64,000 nt of DNA from contig NC_008380.1 of the NCBI RefSeq assembly GCF_000009265.1, forward strand, positions 2,795,501 through 2,859,500. Direction: 5' to 3'. Positions 27,639-37,218 of the stretch are shown in pieces. The notes beneath the pieces are model-generated. The model worked only from the letters and a program-made list of their open reading frames with translations, searched no databases and was not told where the DNA came from. This DNA comes from Rhizobium johnstonii 3841 (GTDB taxonomy: Bacteria; Pseudomonadota; Alphaproteobacteria; Rhizobiales; Rhizobiaceae). A program made the position numbers and the translations under genes. Numbering within the stretch: position 1 is the first letter of the stretch; every line of letters begins with the position of its first letter.

Positions 27639-29951
27639 ATGGATCACCCGGAAAAATCGAAGACAGAAAAGAACCTGACGAGCGGCGATTTCGACGAGCA
27701 GGCACTTTTCTTCCACCGCTATCCCCGCCCCGGCAAGCTGGAGATCCAGGCGACCAAGCCGCTCGGCAACCAGCGCGACCTGGCGCTCGCCTATTCGCCC
27801 GGCGTTGCTGCCCCTTGCCTTGCCATCCGCGACAATCCCGAAATGGCGGCAGAATATACCTCGCGCGCCAATCTCGTCGCTGTCATCTCCAACGGCACCG
27901 CCGTGCTTGGCCTCGGCAATATCGGCCCACTTGCCTCCAAACCGGTCATGGAGGGCAAGGCCGTGCTCTTCAAGAAATTCGCCGGCATCGACGTCTTCGA
28001 TATCGAGATCGATGCCCCAGGCGTCGACCAGATGGTCTCGACCATCGCCTCGCTGGAGCCGACCTTCGGCGGCATCAACCTCGAAGACATCAAAGCGCCG
28101 GAATGTTTCGAGGTCGAGCGGCGCCTGCGCGAGAAGATGAAGATCCCCGTCTTCCACGACGACCAGCACGGCACGGCGATCATCGTCGCCGCTGCGATCC
28201 TGAACGGGCTGGAACTCGCCGGCAAAAACATCGCCGACATCAAGATCGTCGCCTCCGGCGCCGGTGCTGCCGCCCTTGCCTGCCTCAACCTGCTGGTCAT
28301 TCTCGGAGCAAAACGCGAAAACATCTGGGTCCACGATCTCGAAGGCCTCGTCTATGAGGGCAGGGTCGAGCTGATGGACGAATGGAAATCCATCTATGCC
28401 CAGAAGAGCGAGACGCGCACGCTCGCCGAAAATATCGGCGGCGCCGATGTCTTCCTCGGCCTTTCGGCCGCCGGCGTGCTGAAACCGGAGCTGTTGGCGC
28501 AGATGGCCGACAAGCCGCTGATCATGGCGCTCGCCAATCCGACGCCGGAGATCATGCCGGATCTCGCCCGCGCTGCCCGGCCCGACGCGATGATCTGCAC
28601 CGGCCGCTCGGATTTCGCCAACCAGGTCAACAACGTCCTCTGCTTTCCCTATATCTTCCGCGGCGCACTCGATTGCGGCGCCGAGACGATCAATGAGGAG
28701 ATGAAGATGGCGGCCGTGCGTGCCATCGCAGCCCTTGCCCGCGAAGAGCCGTCGGATGTCGCCGCCCGCGCCTATTCCGGTGAGACTCCGGTCTTCGGCC
28801 CTGACTACCTCATCCCCTCGCCCTTCGATCCGCGCCTGATCCTGCGCATCGCACCTGCCGTCGCCAAAGCCGCCGAACAGAGCGGCGTGGCACGCCGCCC
28901 GATCCAGGATTTCGACGCCTATCTCGACCAGTTGAACCGCTTCGTCTTCCGCTCAGGCTTCGTCATGAAGCCGATTTTCACCGCGGCCAAGGCCGCCGAG
29001 CGCAAGCGCGTCATCTTTTCCGAAGGCGAGGACGAGCGCGTGCTGCGCGCCGCCCAGGTGCTGCTCGAAGAAGGCCTTGCCGAGCCGATCCTGATCGGCC
29101 GCCCGCAAGTCATCGAGACGCGCTTGAAGCGCTACGGCCTGCGCATTCGCCCGTTGCAGGATTTCGAAGTCATCAATCCGGAAGACGATCCGCGCTTCCG
29201 CGAATATGTCGATCTTTATTTCTCCCTCGTCGGCCGCCGCGGCGTCATCCCGGAAGCGGCCCGGACGATCGTGCGCACCAACACCACCGTCATCGGCGCG
29301 CTGGCGCTGAGGCGCGGCGAGGCCGATGCGCTGATCTGCGGCCTCGAAGGCCGTTACGAGAAGCACCTGCGCGACGTCCGCCAGATCATCGGCAAGCGCA
29401 AGAATGTCCGCGATTTCTCCGCACTCAGCCTGATGATTTCACAGCGTGGCGCCACCTTCTTCACCGACACCTACGTCACCTTCAATCCGACCGCCGAGGA
29501 GGTCGCAGAGGCGACTGTGCTAGCGGCCGAGGAAATCCGCCGTTTCGGCCTCACGCCGCGCGCCGCCCTGGTCTCGCATTCCAATTTCGGCTCGCGTGAG
29601 TCCGAAAGCGCCACGAAAATGCGCAACGCCCTGCAGCTCGTGCGCGACGCTGCGCCCGACCTCGAAGTCGACGGCGAGATGCACGGCGAAAGCGCCATCA
29701 CCGAAGCACTGCGCAAGCGCGTCATGCCGGACACGACGTTGCACGATGAGGCGAACCTCCTGGTCTTCCCGAACCTCGATGCCGCCAACATCACCCTCGG
29801 CGTGGTCAAGTCGATGACCGACGGCCTGCATGTCGGCCCGATCCTGCTCGGCACCGCCCTGCCCGCCCATATTCTCGCCCCCTCGGTTACCTCCCGCGGC
29901 GTCGTCAATATGGCGGCACTCGCCGTCGTCGAGGCATCGCAACCGGCCTGA
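27639..29951 (+). CDS. NADP-type malic enzyme with phosphotransacetylase-like C-terminal domain
   Basis: 770 residues from ATG 27639, which has GGAGG six bases upstream. Residues about 20-430 are malic enzyme: [59 protein letters not shown], and the Rossmann turn [16 protein letters not shown]. From about 445 to the end is a Pta-like domain ([32 protein letters not shown]) that usually lacks acetyltransferase activity and may be regulatory. It decarboxylates malate to pyruvate, which matters for bacteroids fed dicarboxylates. The [18 protein letters not shown] start resembles rhizobial Tme more than Dme, but cofactor choice is uncertain. Confidence 0.9.
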   Translation: MDHPEKSKTEKNLTSGDFDEQALFFHRYPRPGKLEIQATKPLGNQRDLALAYSPGVAAPCLAIRDNPEMAAEYTSRANLVAVISNGTAVLGLGNIGPLASKPVMEGKAVLFKKFAGIDVFDIEIDAPGVDQMVSTIASLEPTFGGINLEDIKAPECFEVERRLREKMKIPVFHDDQHGTAIIVAAAILNGLELAGKNIADIKIVASGAGAAALACLNLLVILGAKRENIWVHDLEGLVYEGRVELMDEWKSIYAQKSETRTLAENIGGADVFLGLSAAGVLKPELLAQMADKPLIMALANPTPEIMPDLARAARPDAMICTGRSDFANQVNNVLCFPYIFRGALDCGAETINEEMKMAAVRAIAALAREEPSDVAARAYSGETPVFGPDYLIPSPFDPRLILRIAPAVAKAAEQSGVARRPIQDFDAYLDQLNRFVFRSGFVMKPIFTAAKAAERKRVIFSEGEDERVLRAAQVLLEEGLAEPILIGRPQVIETRLKRYGLRIRPLQDFEVINPEDDPRFREYVDLYFSLVGRRGVIPEAARTIVRTNTTVIGALALRRGEADALICGLEGRYEKHLRDVRQIIGKRKNVRDFSALSLMISQRGATFFTDTYVTFNPTAEEVAEATVLAAEEIRRFGLTPRAALVSHSNFGSRESESATKMRNALQLVRDAAPDLEVDGEMHGESAITEALRKRVMPDTTLHDEANLLVFPNLDAANITLGVVKSMTDGLHVGPILLGTALPAHILAPSVTSRGVVNMAALAVVEASQPA

Positions 29952-29960
29952 GCCGGCTCA

Positions 29961-30036
29961 GGCTGCTGACAAGTCGGCCAACGCCTCTGTCGTCATGCTC
30001 GGGCTTGTCCCGAGCATCTGCAGCCGGTTGATATGC
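29961..30036. repeat. Dispersed GCTCGGGCTTGTCCCGAGC repeat, copy 1
   Basis: Starts GGCTGCTGACAAGTCGGCC and contains the hairpin ATGCTCGGG-CTTGT-CCCGAGCAT at 29995-30017, then TCTGCAGCCGG. A close copy is at 53116-53190. It lies between convergent malic enzyme and RNase H genes, where it may end transcripts. Confidence 0.8.
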
Positions 30037-30122
30037 AGCAGATATCAGGCACGGGGCATGAGATAAAATCCTTTGGGACGAGCGGTCCTTGAAGCCGCTC
30101 CGATACATGTCCTGATGCCATA

Positions 30123-30656
30123 TCAGGCCCCTCGTAACGACAGACGCCCTTTATCCGCCAGCGCATCCGCGCGCTCGTTGCCGGCAATGCCGGAATGGCC
30201 TTTGCACCAAGCAATGGTCACCAGACCATTCTGGGATAGTTGAAGATCGACCGCTTTCCAGAGTTCCGCATTGGCGATCGTTCGCCTTCGGGCATTCCCA
30301 TTCGGGCTGCTTTTCTTCCAGCCGTTGTTCTTCCAGATATGCCGCCAGCTGTTGCAGCCTTTGATGGCGTAGACGGAATCGGACCAGATGGTCGCGGGCT
30401 CGCCGCTTGCCTCGCTGTTGATCCAGATTGCCGCCCTGAGCACGGCGGTCAATTCCATCGAATTATTGGCGGAATCTTCGGCGCCACCGAAGCCGGACGC
30501 GATTTCCGCCGCGTCGCGGTAAACGACAAAGGCCCAACCGCCGCGCCCGGAACCGGGTTCATAACAACCGTCCACGAAGACGTGGAAGCCGTGTTGGGTT
30601 TCCGGCAGCCCGACTGTCATTGCGGGGGAGCTGAATTCGTTGGCAATACCTGTCAT
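30123..30656 (-). CDS. rnhA: Ribonuclease HI-type protein
   Basis: About 177 residues from ATG 30656; an earlier in-frame start at 30749 and a later ATG at 30620 are both possible because no clear ribosome site is present. The four catalytic carboxylates are in place: Asp in HVFVDGCYEP, Glu in NNSMELTAVLRA, Asp in TIWSDSVYAIKG and Asp in GNERADALADKG. The basic KNNGWKKS handle is also present. It cuts RNA in RNA-DNA hybrids. The family motifs are clear, but rhizobia often have another, canonical rnhA, so this may be a second copy. Confidence 0.85.
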   Translation of the reverse strand: MTGIANEFSSPAMTVGLPETQHGFHVFVDGCYEPGSGRGGWAFVVYRDAAEIASGFGGAEDSANNSMELTAVLRAAIWINSEASGEPATIWSDSVYAIKGCNSWRHIWKNNGWKKSSPNGNARRRTIANAELWKAVDLQLSQNGLVTIAWCKGHSGIAGNERADALADKGRLSLRGA

Positions 30657-30905
30657 TTTCGACGTCCGGATATGAGTACGTTCCCCAAGCGACCAGGAGA
30701 TTGAAGTGGAGGACTTGGCCTCGTTGATTACCATCGGCAGCTTCTTCATAATCGAACACTGGGTCTTCGGCGGTCCGCTGGATAAAATCGCGAAAATACG
30801 CTAGGAATTTATCCCAGCTTATTAAGAGAAATACCCTAAGAGAAACCGGCGGCGATCGAGGCCGCAATCGACCGATCGATTCTTTGCTCATTCCGGGACG
30901 ACGCC

Positions 30906-32003
30906 GTGAAACGCCGAAACCTGTCTCTTGCCCTTCTCATTGCTCTTGCGGCGCCGGCCGCCGCGCAAAGCAGCGCCGTTTGTGAGGACCTGCGCGGCCG
31001 CCTGGCCGACTTGCCGCGATCGATCGGCAATGGCAACGGCCCGGAAGCGCGCCAATATTCCAGCGCCATGGCCGAGCAGAACCTCGAGCTGCGCAAGGTT
31101 CGTAACGAGCTGCGCAACAATGGCTGCACCTCAGGCAGCATGGTCGTAATCGGCGGCGAGAATGCCGATTATTGCGCCGAGCTCTCGCAGTCCGAAGCCC
31201 GCATGATCGACAATATCCGCTATCTCCAAGGCCGCCGCAACGAACTGGCCGACCAGAACGGCGCCGCTGACGGCGCCCGCCGCGAACTGATCGCCGCTCT
31301 CGACCGCAATGGTTGTAACAGCGAGAATTTCTACGCGCCTAGCGATCGCAGCGCCGCCGACCCCGCTCCGAGCGTCGAGGAACAGGCGATGCGCACCGAT
31401 ACCTTCATTCCGCTCGGCGGCGGTGAAGAGATCGATCCGCGTTACGGCGTGCCGCGGGCCGAGATGCTCTCGCCGGTCAGCACCATGTGCGTGCGCAGCT
31501 GTGACGGCGGCTTCTTCCCGATCAGCTCGAACGCCACGTCCGTCGATTTCGGCCGCGACGCCCAGACCTGCGCCAAGATGTGCCCGGGCATCGAGACCGA
31601 ACTGTTCTATCGTGACGTGACGAGCACCGAAGCCTCGAACATGATCTCGGTCGCAACGGGTACGCCCTACAGCGCCATGAAGAACGCCTTTGCCTACAAG
31701 AACCGCACGCCCGGGGAAAAGTCCTCCTGCGCCTGCAATCTCACCGCCTATTACGAGGAGATGCGCGGCAAGCAGGCGTTGAGCGAACCGCCGCAGCAGG
31801 GCTCGATCACTACCATTCGCACCAATCCACCGGCGAAGGATACCGCAGCCGCCGCGCCGCAATCATCCTTTCCCGAGCGCCCCTACGATCCGACGCAGAA
31901 CCGCGTCCGTCAGGTCGGCCCGCAGTTTCTGGCCGGCGATCAGGGCTCGATCGATCTCGCCAACCCGGCAACGTCAGGTCCGCAGCCGCAACAGCAGCAG
32001 TGA
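30906..32003 (+). CDS. DUF2865 secreted protein
   Basis: 365 residues. A Sec signal peptide (RRNLSLALLIALAAPAAAQ) is followed by a helical Arg/Asn-rich region (about 20-150) and a Cys-rich DUF2865 core: TMCVRSCDGGFFPIS, TCAKMCPGIETELFY, SSCACNLTAYYEEM. The tail is Pro/Gln rich. The six cysteines suggest disulfides in the periplasm. The function of DUF2865 is not known. Its stop lies 9 bases from the stop of the convergent SDR gene. Confidence 0.82.
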   Translation: MKRRNLSLALLIALAAPAAAQSSAVCEDLRGRLADLPRSIGNGNGPEARQYSSAMAEQNLELRKVRNELRNNGCTSGSMVVIGGENADYCAELSQSEARMIDNIRYLQGRRNELADQNGAADGARRELIAALDRNGCNSENFYAPSDRSAADPAPSVEEQAMRTDTFIPLGGGEEIDPRYGVPRAEMLSPVSTMCVRSCDGGFFPISSNATSVDFGRDAQTCAKMCPGIETELFYRDVTSTEASNMISVATGTPYSAMKNAFAYKNRTPGEKSSCACNLTAYYEEMRGKQALSEPPQQGSITTIRTNPPAKDTAAAAPQSSFPERPYDPTQNRVRQVGPQFLAGDQGSIDLANPATSGPQPQQQQ

Positions 32004-32012
32004 TCGAATGGG

Positions 32013-32759
32013 TCAGTATGTCGTACGACCGCCGCTCAGGTCGAAGGTCGATGCGGTCGTGTAGGAGTTCTCTTCGGAAAGCAGCCAGACCACCATCGAA
32101 GCGATCTCACGAAGTTCGACAAAACGGTCGCGCGGAATGCGGACGCGCATATATTCGATAAACTCGGCTGTCAGCCCGTCCAAAATAGGTGTCTTTGCTG
32201 TCGTCGGCGTTACCGCGTTCACGGCGATTCCCGTCTTTGCGAGTTCCTTGCCAAGAGACTTGGTGAAGCCCAGCACACCAGCTTTCGCAGCGCTGTAGGC
32301 GGCGATGTTCGGATTTCCTTCCTTGCCCGCAACCGAAGAGATGTTCACGATCCGTCCGTAGTCGCGCTTTGACATGACCGGAACGACGTGCCGGCAACAA
32401 TTGAAGGTTCCCGTCAGGCAGACATCGACGACATCTTTCCACTCGTCGACATCGTATTCGATCGTGGGCTTTACCGGACCGGTAATCCCGGCGGAATTGA
32501 CGAAGCCGTCGATACGGCCAAAAATCTCCTCGGTCGTCGCCGCCGCGTTTTTCACGGATAGGGGATCTGCGACGTTGACGCCGAAAGCGACCGTGCCGGA
32601 TCCGATAGCGGAAGCGCTGTCCTTCGCCATGTTTTCGTTCTGGTCCCAGATGGCCACCTTGCCACCAGACTGGATGACGCGCTCTGCGATCGCGTAACCG
32701 ATGCCGCGCGCACCGCCCGTGATCACGATGATGCGTTCCTTCAAGTCGATCATGTTCAT
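32013..32759 (-). CDS. SDR-family oxidoreductase (FabG-like)
   Basis: 248 residues, normal classical SDR length. Cofactor motif TGGARGIGYAIAE, then NSAG in FVNSAGITG, catalytic Ser in NISSVAG and YxxxK in YSAAKAGVLGF. An Asp after the second strand (IWDQNEN) favours NAD(H). It ends FDLSGGRTTY. The substrate is unknown; FabG-like annotation reflects fold only. It is the last gene before the accessory island, whose left inverted repeat begins about 95 bases upstream of its start. Confidence 0.85.
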   Translation of the reverse strand: MNMIDLKERIIVITGGARGIGYAIAERVIQSGGKVAIWDQNENMAKDSASAIGSGTVAFGVNVADPLSVKNAAATTEEIFGRIDGFVNSAGITGPVKPTIEYDVDEWKDVVDVCLTGTFNCCRHVVPVMSKRDYGRIVNISSVAGKEGNPNIAAYSAAKAGVLGFTKSLGKELAKTGIAVNAVTPTTAKTPILDGLTAEFIEYMRVRIPRDRFVELREIASMVVWLLSEENSYTTASTFDLSGGRTTY

Positions 32760-32853
32760 TGGGCCGTTATCCTCCGATTGAGCCGCCGATAGCTGAATAT
32801 CTATTGGAAATTCCGGGATTCGCCTTCAGCGTATCGATATGAAGGTCAGGAAT

Positions 32854-32938
32854 TTATCCCGAGCCCGACACCATGCCGAGTCCATTCTCTAAAGCCCGAG
32901 ATTTTCGGTAGTCCAGCATCGAAAGCTCAGCATAATAT
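32854..32938 (+). repeat. RIT left inverted repeat
   Basis: Pairs with 37052-37136 on the other strand. Over the outer 63 bases there are seven mismatches by my count, and similarity continues for about 22 more (GAAAGCTCAGCATAAT against GAAAGCTCGGCATAAT). It contains repeated CCCGAG/GCCGAG sub-motifs that may be recombinase binding sites. Confidence 0.9.
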
Positions 32939-32973
32939 TCTGTCTCCGCAACGGCAACTTAGCGGAGACACGC

Positions 32974-34977
32974 ATGACTATTCCATCTTTTGAGACAATA
33001 AAGCGCTGGCAACTGATTGAAGATTGGCCACATCGGGCGAGCGTGGATGCGGTAATCACCTCCATGATAGACAAAGGCTACTCGTCTGAGACCATGGTGA
33101 GAGCCGTTCGATTTATCGGGGCCTTTATCGAATACCAGAACAATCGTGACGGTGGAGAGCCAGAACGACTGGACGCTGGTGATATCGACCAGTTTATCGC
33201 CAGCCGATTGTCTTCAGGTGCTATAGCGAATGGTAATCGCATCGCTCTGCGCCGCCTGCAAATCGAACTCGTGAGAGCTGGTGTCCTATGCCCACCGGCA
33301 GAGAAAGCCGACCCGTCCGAGAAGGTCGCCACGCTTTACGGTGCGGAGCTATTTCGCCGAGGCTATTCGAAGCAGTCGATCACCGGGCATGTCTGGCTGG
33401 CGCGGCGATTTCTTCGAACCGTATTCTTCGAGCAAGGTGACATTTCCCACCTCACACACATCGAAGTACGCGCTGATTTGACGAACAACTTCGAAGGCCG
33501 GAAGAGCACCTCCCTTGGGACTTGGTTCTCGCACCTTCGGGTGTTGCTGCGCTTCCTGCACGCAACGGGGCTCACTGAGCATGATCTCTCCGCAGCGGTC
33601 CCGAGCCCAAGGAACCTGCGTTTCTCGGCATTGCCAGCTTATATGAGCGTCTCACAACTCAATTCAGTTCTGGAGGCCTGTGATCTGTCCACGATCCCTG
33701 GCCGCAGAGACCTTGCTGTGCTTCTGCTGCTTTCGAAGCTCGGTCTGCGTGCAAGCGAAGTTGCCCTTTTGTCGCTTGATGACATCGACTGGCGATCAGG
33801 CCTCCTGCGTGTGAACGGCAAAGGCGGTAGGGTCGCAACCATGCCCCTTCCGAAGGACGTCGGGGCGGCAATATCGGACTACATCCTGCATGGACGTCCA
33901 ACATCCGGGTCCCGCATTATCTTTCACAGGGTGCAGACCCCATGCACACCGTTCGAGACGGCCACACCCGTCATCCTGGTCGCACGCAGGGCGCTGAAGC
34001 GGGCGAAGATTTCAGGCACGCGGTCTCACCATGCGCATATTTTCAGGCACACCTTCGCCACGATTGCGATCGATGCCCTTGAACAATATCTGACATTGCG
34101 GCGCTCACTCGGATTCAAGCTCCAAACTCAGGAGAGCCGTCTGCGCAATTTTGTGAGGTATGCGACTGCTCGTGGCGAACTGCGGGTAACCGCGAAGACT
34201 GCGGTGGATTGGGCAAACCACCAATGTGGTCCCGCAACGTGGTCGTCGCGCCTTTCGACGGTCAGAGCTTTTGCCCGTCATCTCCAGGTGGTCGACCCCC
34301 AAACCGAGATTCCGCCTTCGCACATCTTTCCACCACAACGAAGACCGCGTCCCTTTATCTATTCGGACGAACAGATCGCCGATCTCCTGAAGTCGATGCT
34401 CGACATGCACCCTGGAAGCTTCCGAGGGCCGACATATCATTACTTCTTTGGCTTGCTGGCATCCTCCGGACTTCGGTTCTCGGAGGCGGCGCGGTTGCTT
34501 CGTGAGGATGTCGATCTGGAAGCAGGCATGCTGACGATCCGTGAGACGAAGTTTGGAAAGACCCGCATTGTGCCGCTGCATCCCAGTACGACGCTGGCGC
34601 TTCGGCGGTATGCGTCAATCCGTGACGATCACGCGGTCAGACGGGTTAGCAAATACTTCTTTACCGGAGACCTTGGCAGGGCCCTGATCCATGCCAACCC
34701 ACACTTCTCCTTTATCCTCTGGACACGCCAGACGGGACTGAGGCAACCGGATGAACGTGACGGTCCCAGGATACACGATCTCCGCCACAGCTTCGCCGTT
34801 CGAACGCTGCTGTCCTGGTACCGGGATTGTGAGGACATTGAGCGGCGATTGCCGGAGCTTTCGACCTATCTCGGGCACAATCATGTCAGCGCCACTTATT
34901 GGTATCTTACCGCGCATCCCAATCTGCTGGATCAAGCAAGACTTCGCCTCGACGCAAGGTGGGAGATGGCAGAATGA
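32974..34977 (+). CDS. RitA-RitB in-frame fusion of two tyrosine recombinases
   Basis: 667 residues. Residues 1 to about 366 are an N-terminal recombinase: SAM-like arm domain, Arg in LGLRASEVALL, and HIFRHTFAT. It stops before the LGH box and catalytic Tyr. At about residue 367 the text changes to DALEQYLTLRRSLGFKLQ, the usual start of RitB. This second half is complete: Arg in SSGLRFSEAARL, HDLRHSFAV, LGHNHVSATYWYL. A deletion of perhaps 50-60 codons therefore joined ritA to ritB in frame. The RitB half may still cleave DNA. ATG 32974 follows GCGGAGA and lies 36 bases inside the left inverted repeat. Confidence 0.85.
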   Translation: MTIPSFETIKRWQLIEDWPHRASVDAVITSMIDKGYSSETMVRAVRFIGAFIEYQNNRDGGEPERLDAGDIDQFIASRLSSGAIANGNRIALRRLQIELVRAGVLCPPAEKADPSEKVATLYGAELFRRGYSKQSITGHVWLARRFLRTVFFEQGDISHLTHIEVRADLTNNFEGRKSTSLGTWFSHLRVLLRFLHATGLTEHDLSAAVPSPRNLRFSALPAYMSVSQLNSVLEACDLSTIPGRRDLAVLLLLSKLGLRASEVALLSLDDIDWRSGLLRVNGKGGRVATMPLPKDVGAAISDYILHGRPTSGSRIIFHRVQTPCTPFETATPVILVARRALKRAKISGTRSHHAHIFRHTFATIAIDALEQYLTLRRSLGFKLQTQESRLRNFVRYATARGELRVTAKTAVDWANHQCGPATWSSRLSTVRAFARHLQVVDPQTEIPPSHIFPPQRRPRPFIYSDEQIADLLKSMLDMHPGSFRGPTYHYFFGLLASSGLRFSEAARLLREDVDLEAGMLTIRETKFGKTRIVPLHPSTTLALRRYASIRDDHAVRRVSKYFFTGDLGRALIHANPHFSFILWTRQTGLRQPDERDGPRIHDLRHSFAVRTLLSWYRDCEDIERRLPELSTYLGHNHVSATYWYLTAHPNLLDQARLRLDARWEMAE

Positions 34978-35968
34978 CCAATCCGCTACCTCGACTGATT
35001 GAACGCTTCTTTGGACAGCGCCTTGCTCGCCAGCGCAACGTGAGCCCACATACGATTGCCTCCTACCGCGACACATTCAAGCTCTTCCTGGAGTTCGCAC
35101 ATCGCCGAACCGGCAAATTTCCGTCTGATCTTCGACTGGAGAATTTCGATGCGGTGCTGGTTGTCGCGTTCCTTGACGATCTGGACTCCGAGCGCCACGC
35201 CAGCCCTGCGACGTATAACCTTCGGCTGACGGCAATCCGGTGCTTCTTCCGTTTCCTGGCCTTCGAGGAACCAGTATATAGTGGGCAGATACAGCGTGTC
35301 CTTGCGATCCCAGGCAAGATCGGGTCGAAGCGGGAGGTGCAATTCCTCACCCGCAGCGAGATCGAAGCGATTCTTTCGGCTCCTGATCGACGAACCTGGG
35401 TTGGGCGTCGTGACCATGTTGTGATGTTGACAGCCGTGCAGACAGGGATGCGCCTCTCCGAACTCGTGGGCCTTGATCGAAGTGCCGTCACCATCGGCAC
35501 AGGGGCGCACATCCGGTGTTTCGGGAAGGGACGCAAAGAACGCACTACGCCGATAACCAGAATGCTCAATGTTGCGCTTAGGGCCTGGTTGAACGAGCCA
35601 CCGGTTGGAAACGGCAATGCTCTTTCCCGACCGTTCACGGTGGGCGGATGAGCCCTGATGCCGTTCAGTATCTTCTGGCAAAATACGTGTCGACGGCGTC
35701 GAAGGGCTGCTCGTCATTACGATCAAAGCGGATATCACCCCATGTCCTTCGACACAGTGCCGCGATGGAGTTGCTGGATGCCGGTGTCGACAGCACGGTG
35801 ATCTCATTGTGGCTCGGCCATGAGTCCACGCGGTCCACACAGCCATACTTGCATGCCCACCTGGCAATCAAGGAGGCCGCTCTAGCCAAGATCGATCCGT
35901 TCAATGGACAATCGCCTGGCCGGTTCAGGGCTGGCGACGAGTTATTGGCGTTTCTCGACAAACTTTGA
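34974..35968 (+). pseudogene. ritC tyrosine recombinase, frameshifted
   Basis: Starts at ATG 34974, overlapping the RitB stop as ATGA. The first frame carries the arm domain (RNVSPHTIASYRDTFKLFLEFA) and Arg in QTGMRLSELVGLD, then ends falsely at 35651. The next frame supplies FPTVHGGRMSPDAVQ, then HVLRHSAAMELLDAG, LGHESTRSTQPYL and the C-terminus DELLAFLDKL. The break lies at the T run at 35623-35625: one extra T would restore ALFP and a single frame of about 332 residues. Either a real single-base loss or a sequencing error. Confidence 0.88.
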
Positions 35969-36127
35969 TCCTGCCGGAGCAATTGACATCGCGGTGAGGG
36001 CCGCGATGTCAATGCCGAGCCCACCAATCATCGAGGAACTTTCACTGGGTGGGAAAGCGCCAATTGCGGTCATTTGGATTACGCGCTACGGCTGCACCTA
36101 TGTCTCTTCGTAGATAGTCATGGAAAG

Positions 36128-36598
36128 ATGATGATGACGCAGTACGATGATTTAAACTTACTCGATGACTGGCTTCTTAGGCAGGCCATTGAGCAAGCGG
36201 AGCGCCGTGTCCCCATTGACGAAGAACTGGTGCCGGAATCGGTCGCGCAACTAGGTCGAGTTTATATTCATCTCTACGTGCAGACAATTTTTGAGGGGGA
36301 GGTCGGAAACGGCGGCCTTCATCAATTTTTCGAGAATTCGTCAGGCGCGTTGGCACCGATCGTTCGAGATGCGTTGGAACAAATGAATTTATCGGATTAC
36401 GCGAACATCATGGGGGAACTCGTCACTGCTCTCGGGCCTGAGTATCCATTCGATCAATCAGCAAGGCTGGTAAAGATGCAGTCCAATCCAGCGTTCCAAG
36501 AAATGTTAGATCGCGGATATCAAGCAATAGATGTCTGGACCGAAGAGTTCTGCCTTGCGCGCGCTAAGTATGCGAGAGACAACGGCGTTGTAAAATGA
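36128..36598 (+). CDS. DUF4375 (DMP19-like) passenger protein
   Basis: 156 residues. The recognisable core is YIHLYVQTIFEGEVGNGGLHQFFENSSG, the NGG-H-Q-F/Y-F-N motif of DUF4375/DMP19 structural-domain proteins, followed by a helical tail ending YARDNGVVK. Three consecutive ATG codons (36128, 36131, 36134) follow GGAAAG; the first is taken. DMP19 of Neisseria is a DNA mimic that blocks a repressor, but the role of most DUF4375 proteins is unknown. Codon use is clearly less GC-biased than the chromosome, supporting arrival with the RIT element. Confidence 0.75.
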   Translation: MMMTQYDDLNLLDDWLLRQAIEQAERRVPIDEELVPESVAQLGRVYIHLYVQTIFEGEVGNGGLHQFFENSSGALAPIVRDALEQMNLSDYANIMGELVTALGPEYPFDQSARLVKMQSNPAFQEMLDRGYQAIDVWTEEFCLARAKYARDNGVVK

Positions 36599-36636
36599 CG
36601 CAATGCACACCCTCAAATCGCTTAAATAGCGGACGG

Positions 36637-36987
36637 TCAGCGACTGATTTCTATTCGTGTTCGGACATTCTCGGGCGTCATGTCATATCCAATCGCGCGT
36701 TTGCCGGACCAGTTTATGCCAACAGCAAGCCCATCTCTTTTCAGTCCGGAAAGCCAGCGATCCAGGAATTCTGACAGCTCAATTCGACGCGTTCGGAAAC
36801 TGTTATATGCAATGACGTTGTCGATGACCTTCTAGGCCCTGCTTTCCAAAGACCAGAAGGGCATTGCGGTCTCGCCATCTAAATTCGTCGATGTAGGGAA
36901 CCCCTCACCATCTTGAATCGACCAAACGCTTCCGTGTGCGATGACCTCGCTAAAAAATCTCTCGGCTTGTGCAGCTGCGGTGCTCAT
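36637..36987 (-). pseudogene. DUF2750 protein with an in-frame TAG
   Basis: Reading from ATG 36987: the DUF2750 opening AERFFSEVIAHGSVWSIQDGEGFP, then AMPFWSLESRA, then TAG at 36834-36832. After the stop the same frame goes on with KVIDNVIAYNSFRTRRIEL, EFLDRWLSGLKRDGLAVGINW and SGKRAIGYDMTPENVRTRI before TGA at 36639-36637. The two parts join into one complete domain of about 116 residues, so the TAG is a nonsense mutation or an error. DUF2750 function is not established. It is convergent to the DUF4375 gene inside the RIT element. Confidence 0.8.
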
Positions 36988-37051
36988 TTCCTCATCAAAG
37001 CATTGAAGGCAAAGGTCCGCAATAGGCCGAACCCGGTCTTCCAACGCGTTC

Positions 37052-37136
37052 AAATTATGCCGAGCTTTCAATCCTGGATTACCGGAAATCTCGGGATTTA
37101 GGGAATGGGCTCGGCATAGTATCGGGCTCGGGATAA
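37052..37136 (-). repeat. RIT right inverted repeat
   Basis: Reverse complement matches the left repeat at 32854-32938. The outer edge GGGATAA at 37130-37136 marks the right boundary of the element. Confidence 0.9.
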
Positions 37137-37143
37137 GGCAGAG

Positions 37144-37218
37144 CGTTTTTAGCTTGGCGTCGCTGATATCGACGATGAGAGGCGCACCGAGGCAGATAGC
37201 GACGGTGAGCTAAAAACG
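37144..37218. repeat. Imperfect inverted repeat at the left end of the IS91-like element
   Basis: Arms CGTTTTTAGCT-TGG-CGTCGCT and, inverted, CGTTTTTAGCT-CAC-CGTCGCT: 21 bases with only the middle three mismatched, around a 33-base loop. Candidate rolling-circle terminus structure. Confidence 0.7.

Larger units (their letters stand above)
32854..37136. mobile_element. Degenerate RIT (recombinases-in-trio) element with passenger genes
   Basis: Bounded by inverted repeats of about 85 bp (32854-32938 and 37052-37136), both with outer end TTATCCCGAGCCCGA. Inside, in order: fused ritA-ritB, frameshifted ritC (ATGA overlap with ritB), a DUF4375 gene, and a broken DUF2750 gene on the other strand. 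Three consecutive, overlapping tyrosine recombinases between long inverted repeats is the defining plan of RIT elements. Every recombinase except the ritB half is damaged, so the copy should be unable to move by itself. Base composition is less GC-rich than the flanks, especially over the passengers. Confidence 0.85.
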
